From contig JASBSR010000036.1 of NCBI GenBank assembly GCA_030148865.1, forward strand, positions 20,481 to 84,480: a stretch of DNA of 64,000 nt, given 5' to 3'. Under the pieces are notes generated by a model. That model was not told where the DNA came from and ran no database searches. It was given only the letters and a program-made list of their open reading frames with translations. Below are positions 46,751 through 55,486 of the stretch, piece after piece. The DNA comes from Gammaproteobacteria bacterium. GTDB taxonomy: Bacteria; Pseudomonadota; Gammaproteobacteria; SZUA-229. Made by a program: the position numbers and the translations under genes. Position 1 is the stretch's first letter. Each line of letters begins with the position of its first letter.

Positions 46751-48166
46751 ATGGCCATAAAATCTTACGACGCAGGCGTAAAAGAATACCGCGATATGTA
46801 CTGGACCCCGGACTATGTTCCGTTGGACACCGACTTACTTGCCTGTTTCAAGTGCACCGGACAAGCCGGCGTACCGCGCGAGGAAGTTGCAGCCGCAGTG
46901 GCTGCGGAATCATCAACCGGGACCTGGAGCACAGTGTGGTCAGAACTGCTGACCGACCTTGAGTACTACAAAGGCAGAGCCTACCGCATAGAAGACGTGC
47001 CTGGCGACTCCGAGTCGTTCTACGCTTTCGTGGCCTACCCCATCGATCTGTTCGAAGAAGGATCAGTAGTTAACGTGCTGACCTCACTAGTGGGTAACGT
47101 GTTCGGTTTCAAGGCACTACGCCATCTGCGTCTGGAAGACATCCGTTTCCCGATCGCCTATATCAAGACCTGTGGTGGGCCGCCGGCCGGTATCCAGGTC
47201 GAGCGTGATCGCCTGAATAAATATGGCCGTCCAATGCTGGGCGCAACCATCAAACCCAAACTGGGCCTGTCCGCCAAAAACTATGGCCGTGCAGTCTACG
47301 AGTGTCTGCGTGGCGGTCTCGACCTGACCAAGGACGACGAGAACGTGAACTCGCAGCCATTCATGCGCTGGCGTGACCGTTTCGAATTCGTCTCCGAAGC
47401 TATCCGTAAAGCGGAAATGGAAACCGGTGAACGCAAAGGCCATTACCTGAACGTCACCTCGGCAACGCCTGAGGATATGTACGAGCGTGCTGAGTTTGCC
47501 AAAGAAGTTGGCTGTCCGATTATCATGCATGACTTCCTGACCGGTGGTTTTACCGCCAACACAGGTCTCGCCAACTGGTGTCGTAAAAACGGCATGCTGC
47601 TGCACATTCACCGCGCCATGCACGCTGTAATCGACCGTCATCCGAAACACGGTATCCATTTCCGCGTGCTGGCCAAATGTCTGCGTCTTTCAGGCGGTGA
47701 CCATCTGCACACCGGTACTGTGGTAGGCAAACTCGAAGGTGACCGCGCATCCACGCTGGGTTTTGTTGACCAGCTGCGTGAATCCTTCGTGCCTGAAGAT
47801 CGCTCACGCGGTGTGTTCTTCGATCAGGACTGGGGCTCAATGCCGGGTGTATTCGCTGTGGCTTCTGGGGGTATTCACGTATGGCACATGCCTGCACTGG
47901 TGACCATTTTTGGCGATGACTCGGTGCTGCAGTTCGGCGGTGGTACACAGGGACATCCCTGGGGCAACGCTGCCGGCGCCGCCGCCAACCGTGTTGCACT
48001 CGAAGCATCTGTTAAGGCACGTAACCAGGGCCGTGAAATCGAGAAAGAAGCCCGCGACATTCTTACCGAAGCCGCCAAGAGCAGCCCGGAACTTGCGATC
48101 GCGATGGACACCTGGAAAGAAATCAAGTTCGAGTTCGACACCGTCGACAAACTGGACGTGTCCTGA
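46751..48166 (+). CDS. cbbL: RuBisCO large subunit, form IA
   Basis: 471 residues. Carbamylated Lys194 is in [11 protein letters not shown]; loop 6 is [12 protein letters not shown]; the N-terminal [10 protein letters not shown] and HIHRAMHA motifs are present. Catalyses CO2 fixation onto ribulose 1,5-bisphosphate. The neighbours csoS2, csoSCA, csoS4AB and csoS1 show it is the carboxysomal form (IAc). First gene of the alpha-carboxysome operon; no cbbO or cbbQ follows in the window. Confidence 0.97.
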   Translation: MAIKSYDAGVKEYRDMYWTPDYVPLDTDLLACFKCTGQAGVPREEVAAAVAAESSTGTWSTVWSELLTDLEYYKGRAYRIEDVPGDSESFYAFVAYPIDLFEEGSVVNVLTSLVGNVFGFKALRHLRLEDIRFPIAYIKTCGGPPAGIQVERDRLNKYGRPMLGATIKPKLGLSAKNYGRAVYECLRGGLDLTKDDENVNSQPFMRWRDRFEFVSEAIRKAEMETGERKGHYLNVTSATPEDMYERAEFAKEVGCPIIMHDFLTGGFTANTGLANWCRKNGMLLHIHRAMHAVIDRHPKHGIHFRVLAKCLRLSGGDHLHTGTVVGKLEGDRASTLGFVDQLRESFVPEDRSRGVFFDQDWGSMPGVFAVASGGIHVWHMPALVTIFGDDSVLQFGGGTQGHPWGNAAGAAANRVALEASVKARNQGREIEKEARDILTEAAKSSPELAIAMDTWKEIKFEFDTVDKLDVS

Positions 48167-48222
48167 TCGCACCGCTAACGCTTCACACATATAGAGCCAA
48201 GTACATATTAGAGGAATAAACA

Positions 48223-48570
48223 ATGAGTATGAACAACACAACACAAGGTGACTATCAGACATCGCAGACGCTGGAAACTTTTGGTTTTCTGCCGAAGTTC
48301 ACTCAGGACGAAGTCTTTGACCAGATCACCTACCTGGTTTCAATGGGACTGACCCCGTCGATCGAACACGAACATCCAGGCAGCTCATCCAATCATTACT
48401 GGACCATGTGGAAGCTGCCGATGTTCGGCGAGCAGGATCCGGTTCGAGTGATGGACGAGATTGAACAGTGTCGTCGCAGTTACCCGAACCATCACATCCG
48501 CCTGATTGGTTATGACAACTACACGCAGAGTCAGGGCGTATGTTTCGTGGTGCACGAAGGCAAGGCCTGA
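48223..48570 (+). CDS. cbbS: RuBisCO small subunit
   Basis: 115 residues of the form IA type ([41 protein letters not shown]). It completes the L8S8 enzyme. 56 bases after cbbL, with AGAGGAA before its ATG. Length fits carboxysomal small subunits. Confidence 0.97.
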   Translation: MSMNNTTQGDYQTSQTLETFGFLPKFTQDEVFDQITYLVSMGLTPSIEHEHPGSSSNHYWTMWKLPMFGEQDPVRVMDEIEQCRRSYPNHHIRLIGYDNYTQSQGVCFVVHEGKA

Positions 48571-48634
48571 GTAAGGTAATAGATAACAGACACAACTAAA
48601 GATTTAAACACACAGGTTCAAGGCGGGAATAATC

Positions 48635-50905
48635 ATGTCACAGCTTGCAATGGCCACACAAAGCAGTCGCGAAATCGCACTGGCAAGACGCAAAGCAATG
48701 TCTTCCAGTGGCAAGTCAGCGATTAAAAATGCGGCAGCAGTGAAATCCACACCAGTGGCTTCCGGAGCGGCGAAGCCAACCGCTGGCGGCCGTGCGCGTT
48801 CGGCTTCATTGGCGCGTCGTCAGGCGATGTCCAGTCGTGGCAAGGCCGCTGTGAGCAGTCAGGATCGTACCCGTATCAGCGCTATGCAAGATCAAAATTT
48901 CGGCAATGAAACGATAAACTTGGAGAGCAGTAAACAAGGATGTGGTTGCGGCTGTGGCGGCGCCGGTAAATCTGAAACCAGTGATAACGAGACGGCTGTT
49001 CCATCCAGTCGTGTTGATAACGCTGCGTCTTCCGAAACGACACGACGTCCGTCACGTGCCCGTATATCTCGCCGCCCGGTGATTGCTTCCACCAGCACTG
49101 CCAAAACCGCAGCACTGGCACGACGCAAATCAATGTCTGCGCGTGGTAAAGCAGGTCTTGCTAACAGTTCCATGAGTGAAGCCCAGGCGGCACGTGCGAG
49201 TAACCCGAAAATGTCCGGGCGAGAACTTGCTCAGATGATACGCGATCAACGCAGCCGTCGTGGCGGTTCCAGACAACCGAAATCTGCCCCCCGTGGTCGC
49301 CTGCGTAAATCTAAAGATACTAATGTTGGTGCTGCGCAGGACGCACCGTGGAAAGTCGGCGCCAGTGAAACCTCCAGCGGACAGACCGTGACCGGCACCA
49401 TGGTTGGCCGTCACAACCACACGACCGGTGACGAACCGAGTACCTGTCGCAGCGTCACCGGTACCGAGTACATGGGCGCAGACATCTTTCGCCAGTTCTG
49501 TCAGAGCGATGCGAAAACAACAACTGCGAAAAAAGTCGCGGTAACCTCGACATCACACGGCAACTCCATCAGCGGCAATCGTATGGGTCGCGCCAGCAAT
49601 GTCACCGGTAACGAACCCGGTACCTGCAAGCGCGTCACCGGTGGAGAGTATGTCAGCGCCGAACAGACGCAGGCTTACTGTGGCGAACTCGCTAAAAAAT
49701 CGCCGCGTAAGGTGTCAATGGCCGATACCATGAAAAACAAAATAGTCACCGGCAACCATGTCGGGCGTTCCGAAAATGTCACTGGTGACGAGTACGGCAT
49801 GCGTCATCTGCTCACCGGCACACAGTATACAAAGCCTGCCAATATTGGCGAGACACCGTCCAAGGTCGGTGCCAGCACAACGCTACGCGGTGGCAGTGTC
49901 ACCGGCACAATGGTGGGTCGTCGCGAACGTATGACCGGTGATGAACCCGGCAGCTGCCGCAATGTCACTGGCGATGATTACATTGGCCAGGAGCAGTTCA
50001 ACGAATTCTGTGATGCGACGCCAAAACCGAAAGACCGCAAAGTTAACGAATCAAATACCCTGAACGGGATGAATGTCACCGGCAGCCTGGACGACCGCTC
50101 GCAGCGAGTCACCGGTAACGAACCGGGCACTTGCAAAACGGTAACCGGCACACCTTACGCCAGCGGCAACCAGTACCAGGAATTTTGTGAAGCGCCGCAG
50201 GCAGCGGCTGCGAGTGCGCGCATGCACAGCGGCAGAAAAAACTGGGGTCAGCCGATGACCGGACAGCAGCCAGGTATCGGTGGTCACCTCACCGGTGCCG
50301 ACAAGGGTGCCTGTGAACCACTGACTGGTACGCCCTATGTGGGTGCTGACCAGGCCGCCGGTGCCTGCCCGGCAACTGCAGCGGAACCGGGCAGCCCTGA
50401 TTTTCCGCAATCGATTGAACAAACGCAGTGGGGCGATTTCAGCGTAAGCACTCCGACGCACGCCACGCATTACGACATGAGCCCGCAAAATGTCACCGGC
50501 AACCATTATGAGACCGGCCAGATTACCGGCCCGTTCGGCATGGCCGACGGCAAGGTCACCGGGACTGAGCAGGCGCGTTTTGATAAACCACAAGCGCAGA
50601 CTGTCACGATTCCGCCGACGCAGGATAGCCTGGACGGCCGTGTTAAGTCCCGCATCACCGGTGAAGGCATGAACGCAGGCCAGCGCATCACGGGTGATGA
50701 CTGGGAACGTGGCGATCATGTCACCGGTACCGAAGGCGTATCAGCGACTCGACGTAATCCGACACTGCGAGGCGGTGCCATGGTCGCACGTCCCGTAATG
50801 GCGCGCCCCGAGAATATTCCTGAACCGGTCAGCAAGGTCACCGGCGGCAGCGGTAACACGGGAAAAGGTTCTCTAATCACCTATTCCGGCGGCGCACGCG
50901 GCTGA
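48635..50905 (+). CDS. csoS2: Carboxysome assembly scaffold CsoS2
   Basis: 756 residues, intrinsically disordered scaffold linking RuBisCO to the shell. N-region: four basic repeats (IALARRKAM, SLARRQAM, ALARRKSM, then the weaker ELAQMIRDQRSRRGG) that bind RuBisCO. M-region: about six repeats with VTGTMVG...TGDEPG..C..VTG.EY and paired Cys. C-region from about residue 530 to the conserved end (GSLITYSGGARG) that anchors to the shell. An A-AAA-AAC heptamer at 50236-50242 is exactly in frame and could shift -1 to end at 50316, making a short form of 560 residues that lacks most of the C-region. Confidence 0.96.
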   Translation: MSQLAMATQSSREIALARRKAMSSSGKSAIKNAAAVKSTPVASGAAKPTAGGRARSASLARRQAMSSRGKAAVSSQDRTRISAMQDQNFGNETINLESSKQGCGCGCGGAGKSETSDNETAVPSSRVDNAASSETTRRPSRARISRRPVIASTSTAKTAALARRKSMSARGKAGLANSSMSEAQAARASNPKMSGRELAQMIRDQRSRRGGSRQPKSAPRGRLRKSKDTNVGAAQDAPWKVGASETSSGQTVTGTMVGRHNHTTGDEPSTCRSVTGTEYMGADIFRQFCQSDAKTTTAKKVAVTSTSHGNSISGNRMGRASNVTGNEPGTCKRVTGGEYVSAEQTQAYCGELAKKSPRKVSMADTMKNKIVTGNHVGRSENVTGDEYGMRHLLTGTQYTKPANIGETPSKVGASTTLRGGSVTGTMVGRRERMTGDEPGSCRNVTGDDYIGQEQFNEFCDATPKPKDRKVNESNTLNGMNVTGSLDDRSQRVTGNEPGTCKTVTGTPYASGNQYQEFCEAPQAAAASARMHSGRKNWGQPMTGQQPGIGGHLTGADKGACEPLTGTPYVGADQAAGACPATAAEPGSPDFPQSIEQTQWGDFSVSTPTHATHYDMSPQNVTGNHYETGQITGPFGMADGKVTGTEQARFDKPQAQTVTIPPTQDSLDGRVKSRITGEGMNAGQRITGDDWERGDHVTGTEGVSATRRNPTLRGGAMVARPVMARPENIPEPVSKVTGGSGNTGKGSLITYSGGARG
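50236..50316 (+). promoter_or_regulatory. Candidate -1 ribosomal frameshift site in csoS2
   Basis: The slippery heptamer A AAA AAC (50236-50242) is in the X-XXY-YYZ frame. GGTCA-GCCGA-TGACC (50246-50260) can form a hairpin just after it, and an alternative TGACC/GGTCA pairing to 50286 gives a longer one with more suitable spacing. In the -1 frame 24 codons follow before TGA at 50314-50316. Halothiobacillus csoS2 is known to make CsoS2A by -1 frameshifting; the site and size here fit. Confidence 0.75.
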
Positions 50906-50935
50906 ATGCAAGGCTAACACCTGGCGGATAAACAG

Positions 50936-52441
50936 ATGCTACGAACAGCTCATCAACATACAGCAAACAACCGGACTGCCGGCACAGCACCGCTGCGTCG
51001 ACCCGGTGCGGTTGCGACGCGCAATAGCGAATTCCATAGCGGATATTCAAATGTGCAGCATCCGCTGTGCAATATTGATGAAAACACTCGCCTGCACCGC
51101 TACGAAGATCAAATCAAAAAAGCCTTCGCTGCGATTGTGCCGACACTGAAACAGATTTCAGCAATCCAGCACGAGCCGGATTTCGAATTCAAGGCACAAC
51201 AGATTGCTCGCCATGGACTGGGCTTCGATTTGCCGAAAAATATATTGGCAGATGCATGGGTAGAACAACTGGATATGCGTCGCCTGTTCGCCTGGTGCAT
51301 GTTCTATACCTATCGGCGTTTCTGTGATGAGTTTTTCACCGCCCGGCCGGAAGGTTCGAATGCAAATGATTTCGATGCATTTCTGCAGGCCTGTGGCTTT
51401 CATACGCTGGACATTTCACCCTGCGCTGACGGACGCCTCGCGCATCTGGTACGTTATGTGCTGCGATTGCCACCGCGTGCGGTGCGCCGCAAGTCTTATG
51501 CCGGCGCAATGTTCGATGTTGAAGACAGCATCCAGAAATGGGTGGAAATTGAATTGCAGCGCTTCCGCGAAGGACAACCGAATACAGCCGATGCAGCAAC
51601 ACGTTACCTGAAAGTGGCAGCGTATCACTTCAGTTCTGTTGACCCGAAACATCAGGGCTGCGCCGCGCACGGTTCGGACACACGCAAGGCCGCACAAGCT
51701 GCACTCGAACGACTGGTCAACTTCCGCCAGGCGATCGAAAACAGCTTTTGTTGCGGTGCCTCGATCGACCTGTTGCTGATCGGCGTCGATACCGATACCG
51801 ATTCGATACGCGTGCACGTACCAGATGCCAATGGCGAGATGAATCTGGACCGCTACCTTGATACCCAGGACATTTATGTCGAAACAAATAATCTGGGAAT
51901 ATCAGATGCCCGGCGCGAGATCGGTACAGCGATACAAGCATGTTCGTCAGACGTAACAGCAGGCATGACACAATTCATCGCGCGCCTGATCGAGAACAAC
52001 CTGTCGCAGATTGATTATGTGCTGAACCATCATGGTGAACACTATCCCGATATTGGGCATGCTGAACGCTTCATTGGTGCTGGTGTGGGGTTCGAAGATA
52101 TCCAGTTACGCAACCTGATGTATTTTGCCTATCTCGATACTGTCGAGGAAGGTGCTGCGGATATGGATGTTGGCATTCGCATATTCAAGGGCCTCAATGT
52201 CACGCATGGCTTACCGATACCGGTGGTAGTGCGTTTTGATTATCACGGGCGTGTGCCCGGCGCACGCGAACGTGCCCGGCAGCGTTGTGGGCGCGTCGCG
52301 CAAGCATTAACTGAACGCTATGCGGATCTGTGCAACCAGAATCTTTTGCATGTGCTGCAAGTGGCGCGCGATTGCGACAGCAACAAGCCGATCGAAATTT
52401 TCGCCTGTTCCGTCGATGCCATTGATGCAGGAGTTCACTGA
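50936..52441 (+). CDS. csoSCA: Carboxysomal carbonic anhydrase CsoSCA
   Basis: 501 residues of the epsilon / divergent beta class (formerly csoS3). Predicted zinc ligands are Cys163 in SPCADGRLAH (with the Asp-Arg dyad after it), His231 in YHFSSVDP and Cys242 in KHQGCAAHG; the 11-residue His-Cys spacing is the same as in the H. neapolitanus enzyme. The N-terminal disordered part (1-55) would bind RuBisCO. Turns bicarbonate into CO2 inside the shell. Its stop and the csoS4A start share one base (TGATG). Confidence 0.95.
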   Translation: MLRTAHQHTANNRTAGTAPLRRPGAVATRNSEFHSGYSNVQHPLCNIDENTRLHRYEDQIKKAFAAIVPTLKQISAIQHEPDFEFKAQQIARHGLGFDLPKNILADAWVEQLDMRRLFAWCMFYTYRRFCDEFFTARPEGSNANDFDAFLQACGFHTLDISPCADGRLAHLVRYVLRLPPRAVRRKSYAGAMFDVEDSIQKWVEIELQRFREGQPNTADAATRYLKVAAYHFSSVDPKHQGCAAHGSDTRKAAQAALERLVNFRQAIENSFCCGASIDLLLIGVDTDTDSIRVHVPDANGEMNLDRYLDTQDIYVETNNLGISDARREIGTAIQACSSDVTAGMTQFIARLIENNLSQIDYVLNHHGEHYPDIGHAERFIGAGVGFEDIQLRNLMYFAYLDTVEEGAADMDVGIRIFKGLNVTHGLPIPVVVRFDYHGRVPGARERARQRCGRVAQALTERYADLCNQNLLHVLQVARDCDSNKPIEIFACSVDAIDAGVH

Positions 52442-52722
52442 TGAAAATCTGTCAGGTGGAGCGTCCGTTAGTGGCAACCAACCGTATTGCCGGTATGGAG
52501 CACAAGCATTTACAGGTTGTTCGCGATAGCGGCACCATGGCAGTGGCCGTGGATGCGGTTGGATGCAAACCGGGTGACTGGGTGATCTGCGTGGGTAGCT
52601 CAGCAGCACGCGAAGCGGCCGGCAGTAAAGAATATCCCAGTGATCTCACCATCGTTGGCATTATCGATCACTGGCCACCTCCGGACAAAGCGAGCAGCGC
52701 GCCGGAAAATGGTACGGCCTGA
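52441..52722 (+). CDS. csoS4A: Carboxysome vertex protein CsoS4A
   Basis: 93 residues, BMC-P (CcmL/EutN) type: MKICQVERPLVATNRIAG, VAVDAVGCKPGDWVICVGSSAAREA. Pentamers close the vertices of the icosahedral shell. The 3' end overlaps csoS4B by one base (TGATG). Confidence 0.96.
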   Translation: MKICQVERPLVATNRIAGMEHKHLQVVRDSGTMAVAVDAVGCKPGDWVICVGSSAAREAAGSKEYPSDLTIVGIIDHWPPPDKASSAPENGTA

Positions 52723-52967
52723 TGGAAATCCTGCAGGTCGAATCGGCGCTGGTATGTACCCGCCGTGTAGATGGGCTGCAGGCAATCAGCCTGCGAGTAT
52801 TGCGCTCGGAGAGCGGCAAGAAACAGGTGGCGGTTGATCCGGTTGGTGCCCGCGAAGGCAACTGGGTGTACACCGTAAGTGGTTCAGCTGCACGTTATGC
52901 GGCTGGAGATTTTGAAATTCTCACGGATCTCACGATTGGCGGCATTATCGATCACTGGGAACCGTAA
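52722..52967 (+). CDS. csoS4B: Carboxysome vertex protein CsoS4B
   Basis: 81 residues, second BMC-P protein (MEILQVESALVCTRRVDGL, AVDPVGAREGNWVYTVSGSAARYA). Works with CsoS4A at shell vertices. Last of the tightly overlapping block before the csoS1 genes. Confidence 0.96.
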   Translation: MEILQVESALVCTRRVDGLQAISLRVLRSESGKKQVAVDPVGAREGNWVYTVSGSAARYAAGDFEILTDLTIGGIIDHWEP

Positions 52968-53045
52968 GAAGCAAACGAGGCAGGCTGGTAACAGCCAGCA
53001 TACATATGAATTTTTTTAACAATGCAGTCAACAGGAGACATAAAG

Positions 53046-53351
53046 ATGGCAAGTGAAAACTACGGCATCGCACTGGGTATGATCGAAACTCGCGGGCTGG
53101 TGCCCGCCATCGAAGCGGCTGATGCCATGACCAAGGCCGCAGAAGTTCGACTGATCGGTCGAGAATTTGTAGGTGGTGGTTACGTCACGGTTCTGGTTCG
53201 TGGCGAAACCGGTGCAGTGAATGCAGCCGTTCGTGCTGGCGCAGACGCCTGTGAACGCGTCGGTGATGGCCTGGTGGCAGCGCACATCATTGCACGTCCG
53301 CACAAAGAAGTTGAGCCGGTACTGAACAACAGCGGCAACAGCATGAAGTAA
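53046..53351 (+). CDS. csoS1: Major shell protein CsoS1, copy 1
   Basis: 101-residue BMC-H hexamer protein starting MASENYGIALGMIETRG at ATG 53046 (AGGAGA upstream); a start at 53022 has no ribosome site. It has the BMC motif EFVGGGYVTVLVRGETGAVNAAV. From residue 4 to residue 93 it is identical to copy 2; only residue 3 and the tail differ. Forms the shell facets and their pores. Confidence 0.96.
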   Translation: MASENYGIALGMIETRGLVPAIEAADAMTKAAEVRLIGREFVGGGYVTVLVRGETGAVNAAVRAGADACERVGDGLVAAHIIARPHKEVEPVLNNSGNSMK

Positions 53352-53357
53352 TAAACT

Positions 53358-53374
53358 CGACCGTGTAGCGGTCG
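53358..53374 (+). other. Hairpin between the csoS1 copies
   Basis: CGACCG-TGTAG-CGGTCG, six base pairs, followed by a T-rich stretch. It may stabilise or partly end the message between the two abundant shell genes. Weak evidence for termination. Confidence 0.4.
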
Positions 53375-53413
53375 GCTTGATTGATTCTTTCTTATACATT
53401 TGGAGATAAAGCA

Positions 53414-53728
53414 ATGGCACATGAAAACTACGGTATTGCACTGGGTATGATCGAAACTCGCGGGCTCGTGCCTGCGATCGAAGCGGCAGACGCGATGACT
53501 AAGGCAGCTGAAGTCCGTCTGATTGGTCGTGAATTTGTCGGTGGCGGCTATGTTACTGTATTGGTTCGTGGTGAAACCGGTGCGGTCAATGCGGCCGTTC
53601 GCGCGGGCGCAGATGCATGCGAACGCGTTGGTGACGGCCTGGTGGCAGCGCACATCATCGCTCGCCCGCACAAAGAGGTTGAGCCTGTACTGCCAGCGGG
53701 TGGTGTATCAACTAAGGCTGCTGCCTGA
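53414..53728 (+). CDS. csoS1: Major shell protein CsoS1, copy 2
   Basis: 104 residues, BMC-H, starting MAHENYGIALGM at 53414 with GGAG upstream. Same protein as copy 1 over about 90 residues but with many synonymous changes, and a slightly longer tail (GGVSTKAAA). Named csoS1 here because A, B or C identity cannot be set without orthologues. Confidence 0.96.
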   Translation: MAHENYGIALGMIETRGLVPAIEAADAMTKAAEVRLIGREFVGGGYVTVLVRGETGAVNAAVRAGADACERVGDGLVAAHIIARPHKEVEPVLPAGGVSTKAAA

Positions 53729-53758
53729 AACAATCGGTCTGTTTAGACTGGTAGCAAC

Positions 53759-54229
53759 ATGCTAGCAACACGACCCGATCAGAAGGTTCTGGGTTACCTG
53801 GGCAGAGCGCTCAGTCTCGAACTTTCCGCTGTTCAGCAATATAGCACCCAGGCACGGCTGGTCGCGTCCTGGGGCTTGAGCGAAGCTGCGGCCAGCCTGC
53901 GCAAAGAGGCCGATGAAGAGCTGCAACATGCAGATCGGATCATCGAGCGTATGCTGGCAATTGGTGTCGCGCCAAGTAGTTCACAGCTGCGACCAGTTAA
54001 AATAAAATCCGATCTGTCCGCGCTGTTAAAGGCCAATCAGCAATTTGAGCAAGACGTAATACGTCTGTATCAATCGGCAACGCAACATTGCGCTGGTGTG
54101 GGTGACCATGATAGCCGGGTATTTTTTGAAGAGCTGCTCAGGGAAGAGCAACAGCACCTCACTGAACTCGATGCCTGGTTGCATCGTTTGCAGCAAGTGC
54201 CGGTACAGGACATGAGTAACCATCGATAA
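53759..54229 (+). CDS. Bacterioferritin-like / ferritin-like protein of the carboxysome operon
   Basis: 156 residues, four-helix ferritin-like protein. Di-metal pattern Glu in LSLELSAVQQY, ADEELQHADRI and Glu-x-x-His in REEQQHLTELD. A similar ferritin-like gene is known in alpha-carboxysome operons of proteobacteria, where its task is not established. It starts 30 bases after csoS1 copy 2 and is co-directed with acRAF. Confidence 0.82.
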   Translation: MLATRPDQKVLGYLGRALSLELSAVQQYSTQARLVASWGLSEAAASLRKEADEELQHADRIIERMLAIGVAPSSSQLRPVKIKSDLSALLKANQQFEQDVIRLYQSATQHCAGVGDHDSRVFFEELLREEQQHLTELDAWLHRLQQVPVQDMSNHR

Positions 54230-54277
54230 AGTACGAATGGCCTGAAGCAATTTAGCGGATGGCCCGAGGAGTGATCT

Positions 54278-54541
54278 ATGACATTACAACAATGGCAGGA
54301 ACGTAACCGTCCCTCGCGTCTGGAAAAGCGGTACGAGTTTGATAGTTACGACGCGCTCCGCGCTTTTCTTGATGAAGCGGCAGATCTGTCCGAAGCCAAA
54401 GGACTGTATCCAGATATTGGTTTCGGGCGAAACCATGCAAATTTCACCATCCATGCAGATGAAGGTAACACCCAGGTCACTGACCAGCAACGCGAGTTTG
54501 CCGCCTTGCTGGATACGCTCGAAACAGCCAGGCAAGCGTAA
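54278..54541 (+). CDS. acRAF: alpha-carboxysome RuBisCO assembly factor acRAF
   Basis: 87 residues with the pterin-dehydratase fold (YEFDSYDALRAFLDEAA; GFGRNHANFTIHADE). Catalytic His-His-Pro of the true enzyme is not kept. In proteobacterial cso operons this protein helps assemble RuBisCO L8S8. Located directly before mcdA, as expected. Confidence 0.9.
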   Translation: MTLQQWQERNRPSRLEKRYEFDSYDALRAFLDEAADLSEAKGLYPDIGFGRNHANFTIHADEGNTQVTDQQREFAALLDTLETARQA

Positions 54542-54555
54542 GAGACTGTTGGCCA

Positions 54556-55185
54556 ATGTCGGTCATAGCCCTGGTCGGGAACAAAGGAGGTGCTGGCAAG
54601 ACCACCCTCTGTATCAACCTGGCAAGCGCACTGCTACGGCGCGGTTCCACCTTGCTGCTGGATGCAGACCCGCAACGCTCCTCGATACAGTGGCGTGATA
54701 TTGCAGGACGAGGCGACCTTGTCGAAGTGGTGGATGCAGTAGAAGACGTGCAGGCACTGGTCCGGCAGAATCGGGATAACCACAATTATCTGATAATTGA
54801 CTGCCCGCCGTCAGCACAGTCGGAACAGACACGGCTTGCACTCGCCTGTAGTGACATCGCGGTGATACCTGTGTTGCCATCACCACTGGACTTGTGGGCC
54901 AGTGTGCATGTTGAACAGGAACTGGAATGGGCACGGTCGGTGAATCCCGACATACGGGCACTTCTGGTGGTTAATCAACTCGAACCACGAACCCGTTTGT
55001 CACGCTTAATGCACGACGCACTTGCCGAAATCGCACTGCCCGTCGCCAAAACTGCAATCAGACGGCGCATGGCCTACCGAAATGCGATTCTGCAAGGACG
55101 TAGTGTGCTGGACGCAGGTTCGGCAGCAAGTGATGCGGCCGAAGAAATCAAACAATTGACTGAAGAAGTGGTGAAACTGTCATGA
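54556..55185 (+). CDS. mcdA: Carboxysome-positioning ParA-type ATPase McdA
   Basis: 209 residues. Deviant Walker A NKGGAGKTT with signature Lys10 and Lys15; Walker A' LLDADPQRS and Walker B LIIDCPPS. McdA forms a nucleoid-bound gradient that spaces carboxysomes. Overlaps the following small gene by four bases (ATGA), the arrangement of mcdA-mcdB. Confidence 0.93.
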   Translation: MSVIALVGNKGGAGKTTLCINLASALLRRGSTLLLDADPQRSSIQWRDIAGRGDLVEVVDAVEDVQALVRQNRDNHNYLIIDCPPSAQSEQTRLALACSDIAVIPVLPSPLDLWASVHVEQELEWARSVNPDIRALLVVNQLEPRTRLSRLMHDALAEIALPVAKTAIRRRMAYRNAILQGRSVLDAGSAASDAAEEIKQLTEEVVKLS

Positions 55186-55394
55186 CAACAAGCAAAGACA
55201 AAACGGGTGACCAGCTGGTCGCCTCAATGAGAAAGAGTAAAACCGGCGCGGTCGCACGTAAGACAACATCGCAACGCACACCCAGCAATCCTCCGGCTGC
55301 TACGAATCAGGTGACGGCCACAAATACGGCATCAGACACAAAACCCGTCCGTAAAGACGGTTACAGCCATGGTCGCCGCGTGTGGCCGGATTGA
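55182..55394 (+). CDS. mcdB: Carboxysome-positioning partner McdB (short, disordered)
   Basis: 70 residues, low complexity, rich in Thr, Ser, Lys and Asn, with the C-terminus GRRVWPD; a conserved terminal Trp region is characteristic of alpha-McdB. It should bind carboxysomes and stimulate McdA. Weak homology expected, so the call leans on position and the tail. Confidence 0.85.
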   Translation: MTTSKDKTGDQLVASMRKSKTGAVARKTTSQRTPSNPPAATNQVTATNTASDTKPVRKDGYSHGRRVWPD

Positions 55395-55486
55395 GCTTGT
55401 CAGCAAATTGAGCTAGGGTTTTGAAAACATACCAGCCAACGCAAGTTGTTGTATGAACGATCCTGAACATAAGACGAGAGATAACG

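Noticed and set aside
49529..49699. A6 runs at 49529-49534 and 49694-49699 in csoS2 as slippery sites
   Set aside because: They are not in the X-XXY-YYZ frame with matching first base and would truncate within the M region.
50051..50719. 222-residue open frame on the minus strand
   Set aside because: Antisense to the csoS2 repeats; the low-complexity composition keeps the frame open by chance.
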